Assembly: GCA_016191815.1 (NCBI GenBank)
Contig: JACPVI010000059.1
Location: forward strand, 1-64,000
Origin: Myxococcales bacterium
GTDB lineage: Bacteria; Myxococcota; Myxococcia; Myxococcales; Myxococcaceae
Length of the DNA stretch: 64,000 nt
Reading direction: 5' to 3'
Shown: in pieces, positions 44,299 to 53,872 of the stretch
Numbering within the stretch: position 1 is the stretch's first letter
Layout: every line of letters starts with the position of its first letter
Made by a program: the position numbers and the translations under genes
The notes under the pieces: model-generated
Told to the model about the DNA's origin: nothing
Database searches by the model: none
Seen by the model: the letters and a program-made list of their open reading frames with translations, nothing else

Positions 44299-46464
44299 GT
44301 GAGGCGCGCCCTTCTTTTTCTGCAGCTCTTGAGCGGCACGATGGCCGCGGCAGCCGACTGGACGCAATGGCGCGGGCCCACGCGCGACGGCATCTCGTCG
44401 GAGACGGGCTTGCCGTCGTCCTGGACAGTGAACGGCGTCGGGCAGGTGTGGCGCGCGTCCACCTTCCGCTCCAACGCCAGCCCGAGTGCCCACACCGACA
44501 GCTCTCCGGCGATCGCCGGCGGAAAGGTCTACCTCCGGAATTCGGTGGTGTCCTCCACCAGCAGCCGGATCATCGCCTTCCGGGAGAGCGACGGCACCTT
44601 CCTGTGGGAGGAGCTCTCCACCGTCTACGGAGGCGACGGCTTCAACTTCTGCCCCGACAACCAGGGCGCCTCGAGCCCGGCGGTGAGCTCTGGCCTGGTG
44701 TGCGACTGCACCAAGGAAGGGCGAATGGAGTGCTTCAGCGCGGCGGCGAACGTCGCGAACCGCCTCTGGGTGCGAGAGCTGCAGACCGAGTTCAACGTCT
44801 CCATCCACAACTGCGCCGACGGCTCTCCGATCTTCTACGGCAACCTGCTCGTCTTCCACACCTCGGCGGGGAGGAACTCCACCGCCACCGCGCCCAAGCT
44901 GGTGGCGCTGTATGCCGCCGACGGAGGCACCGCCTGGACCGCGAACCCGAACCAGGTGGTCAACCACGGCTCCTGGGCCTCGCCGATCATCGTCCGGGTC
45001 AACAACCAGGATCAGCTCGTCTACGCGGCCGGCAACGCCTGGGTGTACGGCGTCGACTTGCAGACACGGGCGACCGTCTGGAGCTTCAACACCGGGACGG
45101 CCAACGGAGGGCCAACCAGCCACGGGCTCCTCTCCACACCGATCTTCTACAAGGACACCATCCTGGTGGCCTCCGGGGAGGACCCCAGCCACGGGGACGG
45201 GCCGGGGACTTTGTGGGCCATCGACGCCACCCGCACCGGAGACATCAGCGCCACCGGGGCGAAGTGGCGCTACACCGCCATCCGCCGTTCGATCAGCAGC
45301 CCGCTGGCGGTGAATGACGTGCTGTACACCGCGGACATCGCCGGCAACTTCCACGCGGTCGACTTCACCAACGGGCAGACCCTGTTCACCCAGAACCTGG
45401 GCGCGCCGGTGTGGGCTTCGCCCACCTACGGCGACGGGAAGATCTACATCGGCACCAACGCGGGAGACTTCTACATCCTCTCCGCGGGCCGCACCTTCCA
45501 GCAGCTCGATCGGGACAACCTCGGGTACTCCATTCACTCCTCGGCCTCGATCGCCAACGGGCGCGTCTACATCGCCAGTGCCCGCGACCTGTTCGCGATC
45601 GGCTCTGCGCCTGTCCCGGACGCGGGCAGCGGCTGCGGGGCGGGGAGGACCAATTGCGGCGGCAGCTGCGTCGATACCGCCACCGACTCGAGCCACTGCG
45701 GCGGATGCGGGAGCGCCTGCGGGCTGAATCAAGTTTGCTCCGGCGGCTCCTGCACCTGCGGCGCATCGCTCACGCGGTGCGGGAGCGCCTGCGTGGACAC
45801 GCGCAGCGACGACCGCCACTGCGGCGGCTGCAACCGGCCCTGCGCGGCAGACCGGGACTGCGTGGCCGGCTCCTGCACCTGCATCTTTGGACGCACCGCC
45901 TGCGGCACCGAGTGTGTCGACCCCCGGACCGACGCGAGGCACTGCGGCGCCTGTAACCGCCCGTGCGCCGCGACCGAGGTGTGCGACCTGGGCAACTGCA
46001 CCTCGTCGTGCTCCGCCGGCCTCACCGCCTGCGGCCAGAGCTGCGTCGACCTGCTCCACGACGAGGCCAACTGCGGGGCGTGCGGAAAGGGCTGCGCCTT
46101 GCCGGGAGCGGACCCGGCCTGCGAGTCGGGCCGGTGCGTCATCCTCCGCTGCCAGCCGGACTTCTACGATCTCGATCTCGACCCTGCGACCGGGTGCGAG
46201 TACGGCTGCACCTGGCTCGGCCAAGAGGCGTGCAACGCGAAGGACGACGACTGCAACGGCCGGGTGGACGAGGACGGCGTCTGCGCGGCCGACGCCGGGA
46301 CTGCCGGGTGCCCAGGGTCGGCCGACTGCCCGGCCGACTGCGACGGCGGTCCCTGCGTGGCGTCGCCGAGCTCGAGCCCTCAAAGGTGCGGCTGCGGGGT
46401 TGCTGGAGGTGCACTGGCCGCGCTCTTGCTCGCGGTGGGGGGGCTCGCACGGCGCCGGTGGTGA
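44299..46464 (+). CDS. Exported PQQ-type beta-propeller with Cys-rich repeats and MYXO-CTERM tail
   Basis: 721 residues from GTG 44299 (AGGAGG six bases upstream). A short signal peptide is followed by a beta-propeller of PQQ-like blades (W-x-Q-W-R-G-P-x-R, then TLWAIDATRTG and similar). Residues ~445-620 hold four Cys-rich units, each with C-G-x-x-C-V-D-x-x-x-D-x-x-x-C-G-x-C spacing. A final Cys-rich part leads to CGCG, a hydrophobic helix and RRRW. It should be secreted and anchored at the surface. No PQQ-binding or catalytic residues were confirmed, so a binding role is as likely as an enzyme. Confidence 0.85.
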   Translation: MRRALLFLQLLSGTMAAAADWTQWRGPTRDGISSETGLPSSWTVNGVGQVWRASTFRSNASPSAHTDSSPAIAGGKVYLRNSVVSSTSSRIIAFRESDGTFLWEELSTVYGGDGFNFCPDNQGASSPAVSSGLVCDCTKEGRMECFSAAANVANRLWVRELQTEFNVSIHNCADGSPIFYGNLLVFHTSAGRNSTATAPKLVALYAADGGTAWTANPNQVVNHGSWASPIIVRVNNQDQLVYAAGNAWVYGVDLQTRATVWSFNTGTANGGPTSHGLLSTPIFYKDTILVASGEDPSHGDGPGTLWAIDATRTGDISATGAKWRYTAIRRSISSPLAVNDVLYTADIAGNFHAVDFTNGQTLFTQNLGAPVWASPTYGDGKIYIGTNAGDFYILSAGRTFQQLDRDNLGYSIHSSASIANGRVYIASARDLFAIGSAPVPDAGSGCGAGRTNCGGSCVDTATDSSHCGGCGSACGLNQVCSGGSCTCGASLTRCGSACVDTRSDDRHCGGCNRPCAADRDCVAGSCTCIFGRTACGTECVDPRTDARHCGACNRPCAATEVCDLGNCTSSCSAGLTACGQSCVDLLHDEANCGACGKGCALPGADPACESGRCVILRCQPDFYDLDLDPATGCEYGCTWLGQEACNAKDDDCNGRVDEDGVCAADAGTAGCPGSADCPADCDGGPCVASPSSSPQRCGCGVAGGALAALLLAVGGLARRRW

Positions 46465-47726
46465 CGCTCGTCTCCCTTCTCCTTTTCACCAGCTGGCCGG
46501 CCGGCGCGGCGGACGCCGGCCGAAGGGACTGGCCGACGTTCCACGGCGGTGCGGAAAGGAGCGGTGTGGCCCCGCGGCTCCCTCCCCCACTTCGCGTGGG
46601 CTGGCGGGCGGACTTCGGCCCCGAGCCGATCTCCTCCTCGGCGGCGATCGAAGGCGGGCGCGTCTTCGTGGGCACTGGCTCCGGACTGGTGGTCGCGCTC
46701 GCGCTCAGAGATGGCAAGGAGCTGTGGCGCTACTCCTCTGGTTCGCCGATCTCCTCCTCGCCCACGGTCGCGCACGGCTCGCTCTTCGTGGGGGACGACG
46801 CGGGGAGGCTCCACGCGCTCGAGGCGGAGACCGGCCGGCCGCGGTTCGCCTTCGAGACCGGAGGCCCCATCCGCGGCTCGCCGGCGGTCGCCGGGGAACA
46901 GGTGTACTTCGGCTCCTACGACGGAAAGGTGTACGCGCTCGACGCCCTGGATGGAACGCTGTGCTGGTCGGCGAAGACCGAGGGCTACGTCCACGCCGCG
47001 CCCTCGCTCGCGGGCGGGCGGCTGCTGGTGGCGGGCTGCGACGGAGCGCTCCGCGCCCTCGATGCCAACACCGGCTCTCCGCTGTGGCAGCTCGACCTCG
47101 GCGGCTACGCCGGCGCCTCCCCCGCGCTGCACGGGAACCTGGCGGTGGTGGGGAGCCACTCCCATCGTCTCTGCGGCGTGGCCATCGACGTGGGCGCCGT
47201 CCGCTGGAGCCACCAAGGCTCCTTTCCGATAGCCTCCACGGCCGCGCTCACCGGCCTGCATGCGGTGGTCGGCGGGCAGGACAGGGCCGTGCGCGCATTC
47301 GATGCGCGAAATGGGCGCCAGCTCTGGACGGTGGAAACCGAGGGCAGCGTCGACTCCTCCCCGGTCCTCGCCGGAGAAACGGTCTACGCCGGCGGGCACG
47401 ATGGAGTGCTGAGAGCCATCGAGCTGACCAGCGGCCGCGAGCGCTGGCGCCTGCCCCTTGGGAGCCGGATCATCGCCTCCCCGGCAATCGCCGAATCCAC
47501 CCTCGTCATCGGCACCGGCTCGGGCGAGCTGTTCGCGCTGGTGCCGAAGGATCCTCCGCTCCCTCCCCGGCCCCAAAGGACATGCGGGTGCGCCGCGGCG
47601 GGAGAGACGCTGTGGGCCCTGGCGTTCGCGGCGCTATCTTCCCTCGCATGGCGATCGTCGAGCTGCGGCAGGTCACCAAGCGCTACGGCCAGGGAGCGGC
47701 GGCCACCCTCGCGCTGTCCGAGGTGA
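46461..47726 (+). CDS. Exported PQQ-type beta-propeller protein
   Basis: 421 residues from GTG 46461, which overlaps the previous stop as GTGA; GTG 46458 is also possible. A signal peptide (~1-17, ending AGAADAG) is followed by seven or so propeller blades with the repeat G-x-h-x-A-L-D-A-x-x-G-x-x-x-W. The C-terminus has CGCA, a hydrophobic stretch (LWALAFAALSSLAW) and basic residues, similar to a MYXO-CTERM signal but with extra residues. The last 79 bp overlap the start of the ABC ATPase gene. It is translationally coupled to the larger propeller gene upstream. Confidence 0.78.
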   Translation: MTLVSLLLFTSWPAGAADAGRRDWPTFHGGAERSGVAPRLPPPLRVGWRADFGPEPISSSAAIEGGRVFVGTGSGLVVALALRDGKELWRYSSGSPISSSPTVAHGSLFVGDDAGRLHALEAETGRPRFAFETGGPIRGSPAVAGEQVYFGSYDGKVYALDALDGTLCWSAKTEGYVHAAPSLAGGRLLVAGCDGALRALDANTGSPLWQLDLGGYAGASPALHGNLAVVGSHSHRLCGVAIDVGAVRWSHQGSFPIASTAALTGLHAVVGGQDRAVRAFDARNGRQLWTVETEGSVDSSPVLAGETVYAGGHDGVLRAIELTSGRERWRLPLGSRIIASPAIAESTLVIGTGSGELFALVPKDPPLPPRPQRTCGCAAAGETLWALAFAALSSLAWRSSSCGRSPSATARERRPPSRCPR

Positions 47727-48316
47727 GCCTGGAGGTGCGGCCCGGAGAGTCGGTGGCGGTTTTGGGGCCGTCCGGCTCGGGCAAGTCGACCTTGCTCGCG
47801 GTGGCAGCGCTGGTCGAGCCGGCTACCGCGGGAGAGGTGCGCTTCATGGGCGCCTCGGTGGCGGGGATGTCCGAGGCACAGCGCGCCGCGCGGAGGCTGC
47901 GCCATGCGGGGCTGGCCTTCGATTCGGAGCCCTTGCTCGACGTGCTGACCGTCGCGGAGAATGTGGACCTGCTCCTGGCAGCCGCCGAGGTGCCCGCCGC
48001 CGAACGAGCCCGAAGACGCGAGGAAGCGCTGGCGGCGCTCGAGGTGGCCCATCTCGCCGGACGGTTGCCCCACGAACTCTCCGCCGGGCAGCGGCAGCGA
48101 GTCGCCATCGCTCGCGCGCTCGCCAAGCGGCCGACGCTGATGGTGGCGGACGAGCCGACGGCCCACCTCGACTCTCGGGCGGCGGAGACAGTCGCCCTGG
48201 CGCTCTGCGGCGCCACCTTGGGAGGCTGCGCGGTGCTCTTCGCCACGCACGATCCAAAGGTGGCTCGGTGTGCCACCCGGCAGGTCCAGCTCGCCGACGG
48301 CCGGGTGAGATCCTGA
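47648..48316 (+). CDS. ABC transporter ATPase, LolD/MacB-like
   Basis: 222 residues from ATG 47648. It has Walker A (GPSGSGKST, residues 40-48), Q-loop region (HAGLAFDSE), signature LSAGQRQR, Walker B (LMVADEP) and the H-loop (FATHDPK). The signature lacks the usual second Gly (LSGGQ reads LSAGQ). Such ATPases drive lipoprotein release or export with an FtsX-type permease, which is the next gene. Its start lies within the end of the preceding propeller gene. Confidence 0.9.
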   Translation: MAIVELRQVTKRYGQGAAATLALSEVSLEVRPGESVAVLGPSGSGKSTLLAVAALVEPATAGEVRFMGASVAGMSEAQRAARRLRHAGLAFDSEPLLDVLTVAENVDLLLAAAEVPAAERARRREEALAALEVAHLAGRLPHELSAGQRQRVAIARALAKRPTLMVADEPTAHLDSRAAETVALALCGATLGGCAVLFATHDPKVARCATRQVQLADGRVRS

Positions 48317-51267
48317 GATCCGCGTGGAGAGCTCTGGCCGCGGGGGCCCGCGAGGCCCTCCACCTGCGGCCGGCGATGGGCATCGGCGCCGCTGGACCCG
48401 TGGCGGCGGGGCTTCTGTTCGCCTGGGCGCTTGCGGAGGCCAACTCCGCGCTCGAGCGCGTTCGGCAGTCCGCCGCCATCGAGGGAGGCGGTGCCCCGGT
48501 CTGGGCGGTGCTGCACCGTCCCACGCGGGTGGAGTGGGCCGGCGCGCGGGCGCTCGTCCTGCCCGGGCGAGTGGAGCGAGAAGGCGGGCGGGCCGTCCAG
48601 GCCGCGCTCGTCGGCTCGGAGGGGAGCCCCTGCACCGGCGCCTGTCCTTGCGAGAGCGCTGCGCTCGATGAAGACGAGGTGCTGCTCAGCGCCGATTTGG
48701 CCGACGCGCTTGGAGCATCGACCGGAGACGAGCTCGACGTCGCCGCCTCCGGCGGCGTCCGCTGGGGCGGCCTGTTCGCGCGCTCGGGAGGGAACACCCG
48801 GAGGCTCCGCGTCTCCGGGATTGCAGCGAGCTGTGGCCTTGGTGGCCTGGGCGGTGATCTGGCGCGCGACCGGAGGGTGGCCTTCCTCTCGCTCTCCCTC
48901 TTGCAGAGAGCCGCAGAGCTGCCGGGCAGAGTGAATCGCCTCATGGCCACCCATGGGCAAGCCTCGGCGCTGTCGGCGGCGTTGGAGGAAGCCGCGTTGC
49001 GGCTGCACGGAGCCTCGGTGCGGAGCGCCGCGCGCGGCTACCTCCTGGTGGAGCACGAGGACCTGTACCTGCCCGATTCGGTCGTCGATTCGGCCTCCAT
49101 CGCGCTTGGGGGAGATCCCTCGGTGGAGGCGGTGGGCTTCGCGGCGGCGTTCCTCGCCACCGAGGTGTCCAGCTCTGCCGGCCGCTCCTCGGCCTACGCC
49201 CTGGGAGTGGCGGTCTCGCCCGAAGACTTCCTGTTCGGGGGCCGGCCTGCGCCGCTGTTGCATGAAGGTGGAGCGGAGCTCTTCGGCGTCGTCCCGGGAG
49301 ACACCCTCGAGCTGGGTCGGCCGGAGCGCGAGGGTCGGCTTCGGATCGAGGTCGGTCGCGTCGAGGCCAGCGGGGCGCCCGCCGCTGACCCCGACCTCTT
49401 GCCCAGCTTTCCCGGCATCCACGGCGCCGAGCGCTGCGCCGATTTCGCGCTTCCGATTCCTTTCGACGCCCGCCGCGTCACCGCAGCCGATGAGGCCTAC
49501 TGGGCAAGACATCGGGGCGCGCCTCACCTCGTGCTGCCATGGGAAGGCGAGCGGCCCATCGGCGCCACCAGCCTCCGGGTCCTTCCAGTTCAGGGACGAG
49601 CGGCGGAGGCAGGCCGTGCGCTCGAGCGCGCGCTGCGAAAGGCGGTCGGCGAGTTGGCTCCCGCCGCATCCGTCACCACCGCCGTCCAGAGGGCCGAGCA
49701 GGCGGCCGTGCTGGCGCGGCCGCTTCGCTCAGTCGTGACGCGCTTCGGTGCAGCCGGAGCACTCGGGGCGCTGCTGCTCTCCTTCGCCTCGGCCGTGGCG
49801 CTGGCTCGGGGGCGCGCCAACGCCCTTTTGGCGCTGCGCCGCGACGGCCTGCCTGGCTCGTTCCTCTCGCTGGTCGCGTTGGGACGCCAGGGAGCGCTCG
49901 GGCTCGCGTCGGCGGCGGCCTCGGCACTGATCGCGCTCGCGTCGCTTGGCGCTGCTTCGGCTCTGCCCTCGGCTGCGGCTTCTCTCGTTTCGGCCCTTGC
50001 CGCGTGGCCCGCCGCGGCGCTTTGGCCCGGAACTGCTCCGCGCAAGATTGGTGCAGGCGTTCGCATCGGGCTCTGGCTCCTCAGCACCGCCTCGGCCGTA
50101 TCGGTCCTCCTCCTCTCGGGCGAGGCCCGCACCGCGGCGTTCGGGCTGGCCGCGCTGGCCCTCGCCCCAGCGCTGGCGCTCGCGGCGACCCCGCTGGTGG
50201 CCCGGCTCGGGCCCGCATGGCAGCTCGCGGTGGCCGAGTTGTGCGGCTCCGGGCTACCGGGCCTGCTGGCCATCGCCGCCCTCGCGGCTGCATCGTTCCT
50301 GGTCAGCTCCCTCGAAGTTGCGCGCCGGCGCGAGCCGGTCCCCTCGGCGTTTGCTCTTTTGGCCGAGGCCACTCGCCCGGTCGCCCGCGACGCTGCTTCG
50401 GGGCTCGCCGCTGCAGGGGTTGATGCCCTGGCTCTGCGCGCCACCCCTGGGCCCGGAGCCGCCTGCGCGGGGCTAGAGAGCAGCGCTCCTCTGAGGGCGG
50501 TGGCCGCCTCGGAGGAGTTGCTGAGAACGCTCGGGGCCGGACCCCAGCCGCCGCCCTCCGCCCGCGGAGAAGTGGACGCCTACGTCGAGGCCACCACCTC
50601 GGAGTGGCTGCTCCGGGCGGGCCCGGGAGATGCGGTGCGCCTGCCGCTCGCCGGAGGAGAGCGCACGGTGCGGATCGCGGGGCTGCTTTCGGACGGACCA
50701 TTCCCCGGAACGCTCCTCATCCCGGAAGCGCAGTTCGATCGGGTCCTCCCGATGGAGCGGGGCGCGCGTCTATTCCTCGTGCGGCGTGAGGAGGATGCGG
50801 CAGGGCTCACGCGCGCGCTCGCGGGTGCGAAGCTCACCTTCGACCGGGTGAGCGATGTCCGCCGCCGCGAGCTGCTCGCCGAGGCAGCCCAGACAAAGCT
50901 GCTCTCCTCCTTCGTCTGGCTGGGGGCGCTCGCCGGCGCCGGTGGGTGGGCCCTCGGCTCGCTGGGACGGCTCTTGGCCAGGCGCCGCGCGAGCCACCTC
51001 TTGCTCGCCCATGGGGTGCCGGCACACGCCTTGGTCGTCGCGGCGGTGGGGGAAGGGCTCCTCTTCGGGCTGCCGCCGCTCGTGGTCGGCACTGGGTGCG
51101 GCCTGCTGGGCACCTCGTCGCTGCTTCCGGGAGCGAGCGCGCTCCTGTCGCTGCCCGGCGCCGCGGTGGCGGCCGGCGGCATGCTGGCGGTGTTGGTGGC
51201 GGTGAGAGCGGCATCCGCGGCCTGGGTCCTCCGCGGAGACCACCTCGCGGAGATCAAGCGCCCCTGA
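48268..51267 (+). CDS. FtsX/LolE-like ABC permease, large
   Basis: About 999 residues from GTG 48268 (AAAGG upstream), overlapping the ATPase gene by 49 bp; ATG 48376 is a shorter alternative. One N-terminal membrane helix (LLFAWALAEANS) is followed by a large periplasmic part (~60-440). A block of about nine helices comes next (~445-690), then a second periplasmic part (~700-860) and three final helices. The layout is that of a fused, two-copy FtsX-type permease. The partner ATPase is adjacent. The substrate may be the surface proteins encoded just upstream, but this is inference. Confidence 0.75.
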   Translation: MCHPAGPARRRPGEILRSAWRALAAGAREALHLRPAMGIGAAGPVAAGLLFAWALAEANSALERVRQSAAIEGGGAPVWAVLHRPTRVEWAGARALVLPGRVEREGGRAVQAALVGSEGSPCTGACPCESAALDEDEVLLSADLADALGASTGDELDVAASGGVRWGGLFARSGGNTRRLRVSGIAASCGLGGLGGDLARDRRVAFLSLSLLQRAAELPGRVNRLMATHGQASALSAALEEAALRLHGASVRSAARGYLLVEHEDLYLPDSVVDSASIALGGDPSVEAVGFAAAFLATEVSSSAGRSSAYALGVAVSPEDFLFGGRPAPLLHEGGAELFGVVPGDTLELGRPEREGRLRIEVGRVEASGAPAADPDLLPSFPGIHGAERCADFALPIPFDARRVTAADEAYWARHRGAPHLVLPWEGERPIGATSLRVLPVQGRAAEAGRALERALRKAVGELAPAASVTTAVQRAEQAAVLARPLRSVVTRFGAAGALGALLLSFASAVALARGRANALLALRRDGLPGSFLSLVALGRQGALGLASAAASALIALASLGAASALPSAAASLVSALAAWPAAALWPGTAPRKIGAGVRIGLWLLSTASAVSVLLLSGEARTAAFGLAALALAPALALAATPLVARLGPAWQLAVAELCGSGLPGLLAIAALAAASFLVSSLEVARRREPVPSAFALLAEATRPVARDAASGLAAAGVDALALRATPGPGAACAGLESSAPLRAVAASEELLRTLGAGPQPPPSARGEVDAYVEATTSEWLLRAGPGDAVRLPLAGGERTVRIAGLLSDGPFPGTLLIPEAQFDRVLPMERGARLFLVRREEDAAGLTRALAGAKLTFDRVSDVRRRELLAEAAQTKLLSSFVWLGALAGAGGWALGSLGRLLARRRASHLLLAHGVPAHALVVAAVGEGLLFGLPPLVVGTGCGLLGTSSLLPGASALLSLPGAAVAAGGMLAVLVAVRAASAAWVLRGDHLAEIKRP

Positions 51268-52516
51268 CGTCTCCCGGCGCCGCGCCGGCCTTCACCGTCC
51301 GCTCGCAGATCGCGAGCACCCGGCGCCCCATCGACTCCGCGCTGAACATGCCGCGCACCGCCGCGACCCCGCGGCTGGCCATCTCCCGTCTTCGGTCTTC
51401 GTCGTCCGCCAGCTCGCGGAGCACTCGCGAGAGATCAGCGGCGCTGCCCGGCTCGAAGAGCGCGATCGCCCCGGTCGCCTCCGCCAACTCCGGGAATGCC
51501 CCGTGCGCGGGCGCGACGAAAGGCGCCCAGGCGGCGAGGCTCTCGAGTGCGTACAGGCCGAACGGCTCCGCGTAGAGGGGAGCAACGCACCCGATGCCCA
51601 CTGAGCGGAGAAAGGCGATCTTTCCGTCGAGATCCGGTTCTCCCTGGTAGTGCACGGCGCCGCAGCGGACGAGGTAGCCGCGATCTTCGCGGGCGAGGTA
51701 ACCGGCGGCGCGAAGCTCCAGCCCGGCCTGGAGCGCGGCCTGGGCGACCAGGAGCAGGCCCTTGCGCGGAGTGACGCGGGCCAGGTAGCCCACCCTGGGC
51801 GGCCCCTCGCGCCGCGGAGGCTCCAGCGGGTACGGGTGAGGGTCCACCCCGTTCCAGGCGACGGCGATGTCCGAGGGCGACAGCCGGAGGTATCGAGCGA
51901 CGAAATCGCGGTGGGCACCGCTCACCGCAATCAGGCCGTCCATCTCGAGGCAGCGCGCCCGCAGCAACGCGATGGCCCGGGCCCGAGACGGCTCGGGCAG
52001 GTGCTCGAGGAACTGATCGTCTCCCTGGAGCGTGGCAATCACCTTGGCCCCGCAGCTCTTCCGAACCGCGCTCCCCACCGCGCCGAGGAGCGGGGTCGAC
52101 AGCAGGACCACCTCGGGAGCGCCGCCCCTGGCCAGGCGACGCACCAGCCCGTCGAGCTCCTCCTCCAGGCCTCCTCCCTCGAGGACCTGCACGGTGAGCC
52201 GCCCGAGGGAGGCGTAGTCGGCCTCCCCCGACAGGCGCGTGAGGGTGCGAACCACCGGCGACGGCCTGAGCGGCGCCAGGCACGCGCGAGGCAGCAGGCC
52301 GATCCACGGGAAGGCGCTGCGGAGGTAGAGCACCGTGCCGGGGAGAAACACCCCCCGCTCTGCCTCGGGCGCGCTGTCCACGCGGAGCGGGGTGTACAGC
52401 GCGATGAGCCGCACCTCGTGCCCGAGCTTCCTGAGCGCCTTCGCGAGCGCGTTGTCCCGGGTGCAGCTCCCGCAGTACATCTGGCCCGCCCCGGCGGTGA
52501 GCAGCGCGATGCGCAC
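51254..52516 (-). CDS. Family 4-type glycosyltransferase
   Basis: 420 residues from GTG 52516. It has a GT-B layout: the N-terminal glycine loop (TAGAGQMYCGSCTRDNALAKAL), a central linker and a C-terminal half with VGYLARVTPRKG and the donor-binding E-x7-E region (EPFGLYALESLAAW). No membrane segment is clear. It would transfer a sugar from a nucleotide donor to an unknown acceptor, perhaps surface polysaccharide. Its 3' end overlaps the convergent permease gene by 14 bp. Confidence 0.88.
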   Translation of the reverse strand: MRIALLTAGAGQMYCGSCTRDNALAKALRKLGHEVRLIALYTPLRVDSAPEAERGVFLPGTVLYLRSAFPWIGLLPRACLAPLRPSPVVRTLTRLSGEADYASLGRLTVQVLEGGGLEEELDGLVRRLARGGAPEVVLLSTPLLGAVGSAVRKSCGAKVIATLQGDDQFLEHLPEPSRARAIALLRARCLEMDGLIAVSGAHRDFVARYLRLSPSDIAVAWNGVDPHPYPLEPPRREGPPRVGYLARVTPRKGLLLVAQAALQAGLELRAAGYLAREDRGYLVRCGAVHYQGEPDLDGKIAFLRSVGIGCVAPLYAEPFGLYALESLAAWAPFVAPAHGAFPELAEATGAIALFEPGSAADLSRVLRELADDEDRRREMASRGVAAVRGMFSAESMGRRVLAICERTVKAGAAPGDVRGA

Positions 52517-52537
52517 CCGCTCCTCGTAGCACGCCGG

Positions 52538-52801
52538 CTAGCGGGCAGCCTCGGCCTCGTACACAAACAGGCACTCGCCGCACAGCGGGATGCGCGCCAG
52601 GGGCGAGGGGCTGCCGCACACCGCGCACCGGGAGAGATCCTCCGGAGCACACCGGGCGCAGAACCAGACGATGGTGAGCGACTGTGAGAACAGCCGGCGG
52701 AACACCCAGCTCGATCCCTCGCCGCCCACGGGGCCGCGACACCTGGCACACGCTCCGTGCGCCGCCTCCTCGACCAGCTCAGTCGCCTCTGAAGGGACCA
52801 T
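52538..52801 (-). CDS. Small zinc-ribbon protein
   Basis: 87 residues from ATG 52801. Four C-x2-C pairs (CARC, CARC, CAVC, CGEC) form two probable zinc ribbons, with a short hydrophobic stretch (SLTIVWF) between the first and second pair. It has no signal peptide or catalytic domain. It lies 21 bp upstream of the glycosyltransferase on the same strand and probably belongs to its operon. I do not recognise the family. Confidence 0.65.
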   Translation of the reverse strand: MVPSEATELVEEAAHGACARCRGPVGGEGSSWVFRRLFSQSLTIVWFCARCAPEDLSRCAVCGSPSPLARIPLCGECLFVYEAEAAR

Positions 52802-52988
52802 CCCGGTTGAACCTCGAAGACACCCCGGTGTGAGCCGAGCAACTTCGGTGCCGGACCGAGGCCCGGGCGAGCCGGGCCTCGAGAGCGCTCAAGCCCGCCT
52901 TCCTGTTCGGCATCCCCGATTGTCCACCTGTGGACGGCGAAGTGGTGCCAGCGCGCTCGGTAATTCCTACAGCCCTCGACTGCAAGAA

Positions 52989-53522
52989 TTACCGCGTCAG
53001 CTCCCGGACGAGGTGGCCCAGCTCTGGGAGGATGAGCCCATCCAGCGCGAGCCGCGCCGCCTGCGGAGACCCCGGCAGCGCGAAGACCACCATCCCGCGC
53101 GCCGAGCCCGCGGCTGCCCGCGAGAGCATCGCCGGGCTTCCGATCTCCTTGAAGGACAGGTACCGGAACAGCTCCCCGAAGCCGGGCAACTCTTTCTCCA
53201 GCATGGGCCTCAGCGCCTCGATGGTGCAGTCCCGCCTTCCGATCCCGGTGCCCCCGTTGAAGATCAGCGCGCGCGCACCGGCTTTTTGCGCCTCGCCTAC
53301 CGCGGCCGCGATGGCCTCGGGCTCGTCGCGGATGACCTTGTACCCGACCACCGAATGCCCTGCCGCCTCCAGGGCCCTGGCGATCGCCCTGCCGGTCTCG
53401 TCGGTCGAGGCGTCGCGCGTGTCGGAGCAGGTCACCACGAAGGCCGAGACCTGCTCCGGCGCGCGGGACTTGTGCTCGTCAGCCGAGGGCGAGTGCCTGC
53501 GGCGTTGTGGGTGGGCGCTCAT
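52989..53522 (-). CDS. moaB: Molybdenum cofactor biosynthesis protein MoaB/MogA family
   Basis: 177 residues. The MoCF-type fold is clear: VTCSDTRDASTDETG, KVIRDEPEAI, the substrate loop NGGTGIGRRDCTIEAL and the C-terminal ALPGSPQAARLAL. These proteins adenylate or carry molybdopterin before metal insertion. The start overlaps the Rieske gene's stop as ATGA. A possible functional link is the orphan molybdate-binding protein at 31013, which lies far away. Confidence 0.9.
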   Translation of the reverse strand: MSAHPQRRRHSPSADEHKSRAPEQVSAFVVTCSDTRDASTDETGRAIARALEAAGHSVVGYKVIRDEPEAIAAAVGEAQKAGARALIFNGGTGIGRRDCTIEALRPMLEKELPGFGELFRYLSFKEIGSPAMLSRAAAGSARGMVVFALPGSPQAARLALDGLILPELGHLVRELTR

Positions 53523-53872
53523 CGTCCCTGGCCGGACCTCTGGCGAGATCCCTCTGTGGGCGGGAGGAGGTCAATCACCAGCTCCCCGCCCGCTTCGCTC
53601 AATCGATAGGCGCGCTGGTCGCCGCAGACGCGGGGCGAGGTCAGGTTCCTGCCCGAGTGGAGATCGAAGGCGATCTCGTGACAGGGGCACACCACCGCGC
53701 TCCCCTCGAGCCGCCCGCCGGAGAGCAGGCAGCCGGCATGGTTGCACTGATCGTCGATGGCCCGGTAGCGGCCACCCACCCTCGCCAGCAACACGTACTG
53801 CTCGCCGACGCGGAGGCCGCGCATCTCGCCCTCGGCGAGCTCCGCCCGGCCCAAGCTGACACCCGAGTCATT
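53519..53872 (-). CDS. Rieske [2Fe-2S] ferredoxin-like protein
   Basis: About 117 residues. The start is uncertain: TTG 53872 overlaps the upstream gene's stop, while TTG 53854 and ATG 53824 are later choices. It is a stand-alone Rieske domain: first cluster motif C-N-H-A-G-C, second motif C-P-C-H-E, and conserved beta strands (VLLARVGGRYRAIDD). It would pass electrons to an unidentified oxygenase or reductase. It lies between the lipoprotein hydrolase and moaB with short overlaps on both sides, which suggests one operon. Confidence 0.8.
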   Translation of the reverse strand, partial: NDSGVSLGRAELAEGEMRGLRVGEQYVLLARVGGRYRAIDDQCNHAGCLLSGGRLEGSAVVCPCHEIAFDLHSGRNLTSPRVCGDQRAYRLSEAGGELVIDLLPPTEGSRQRSGQGR

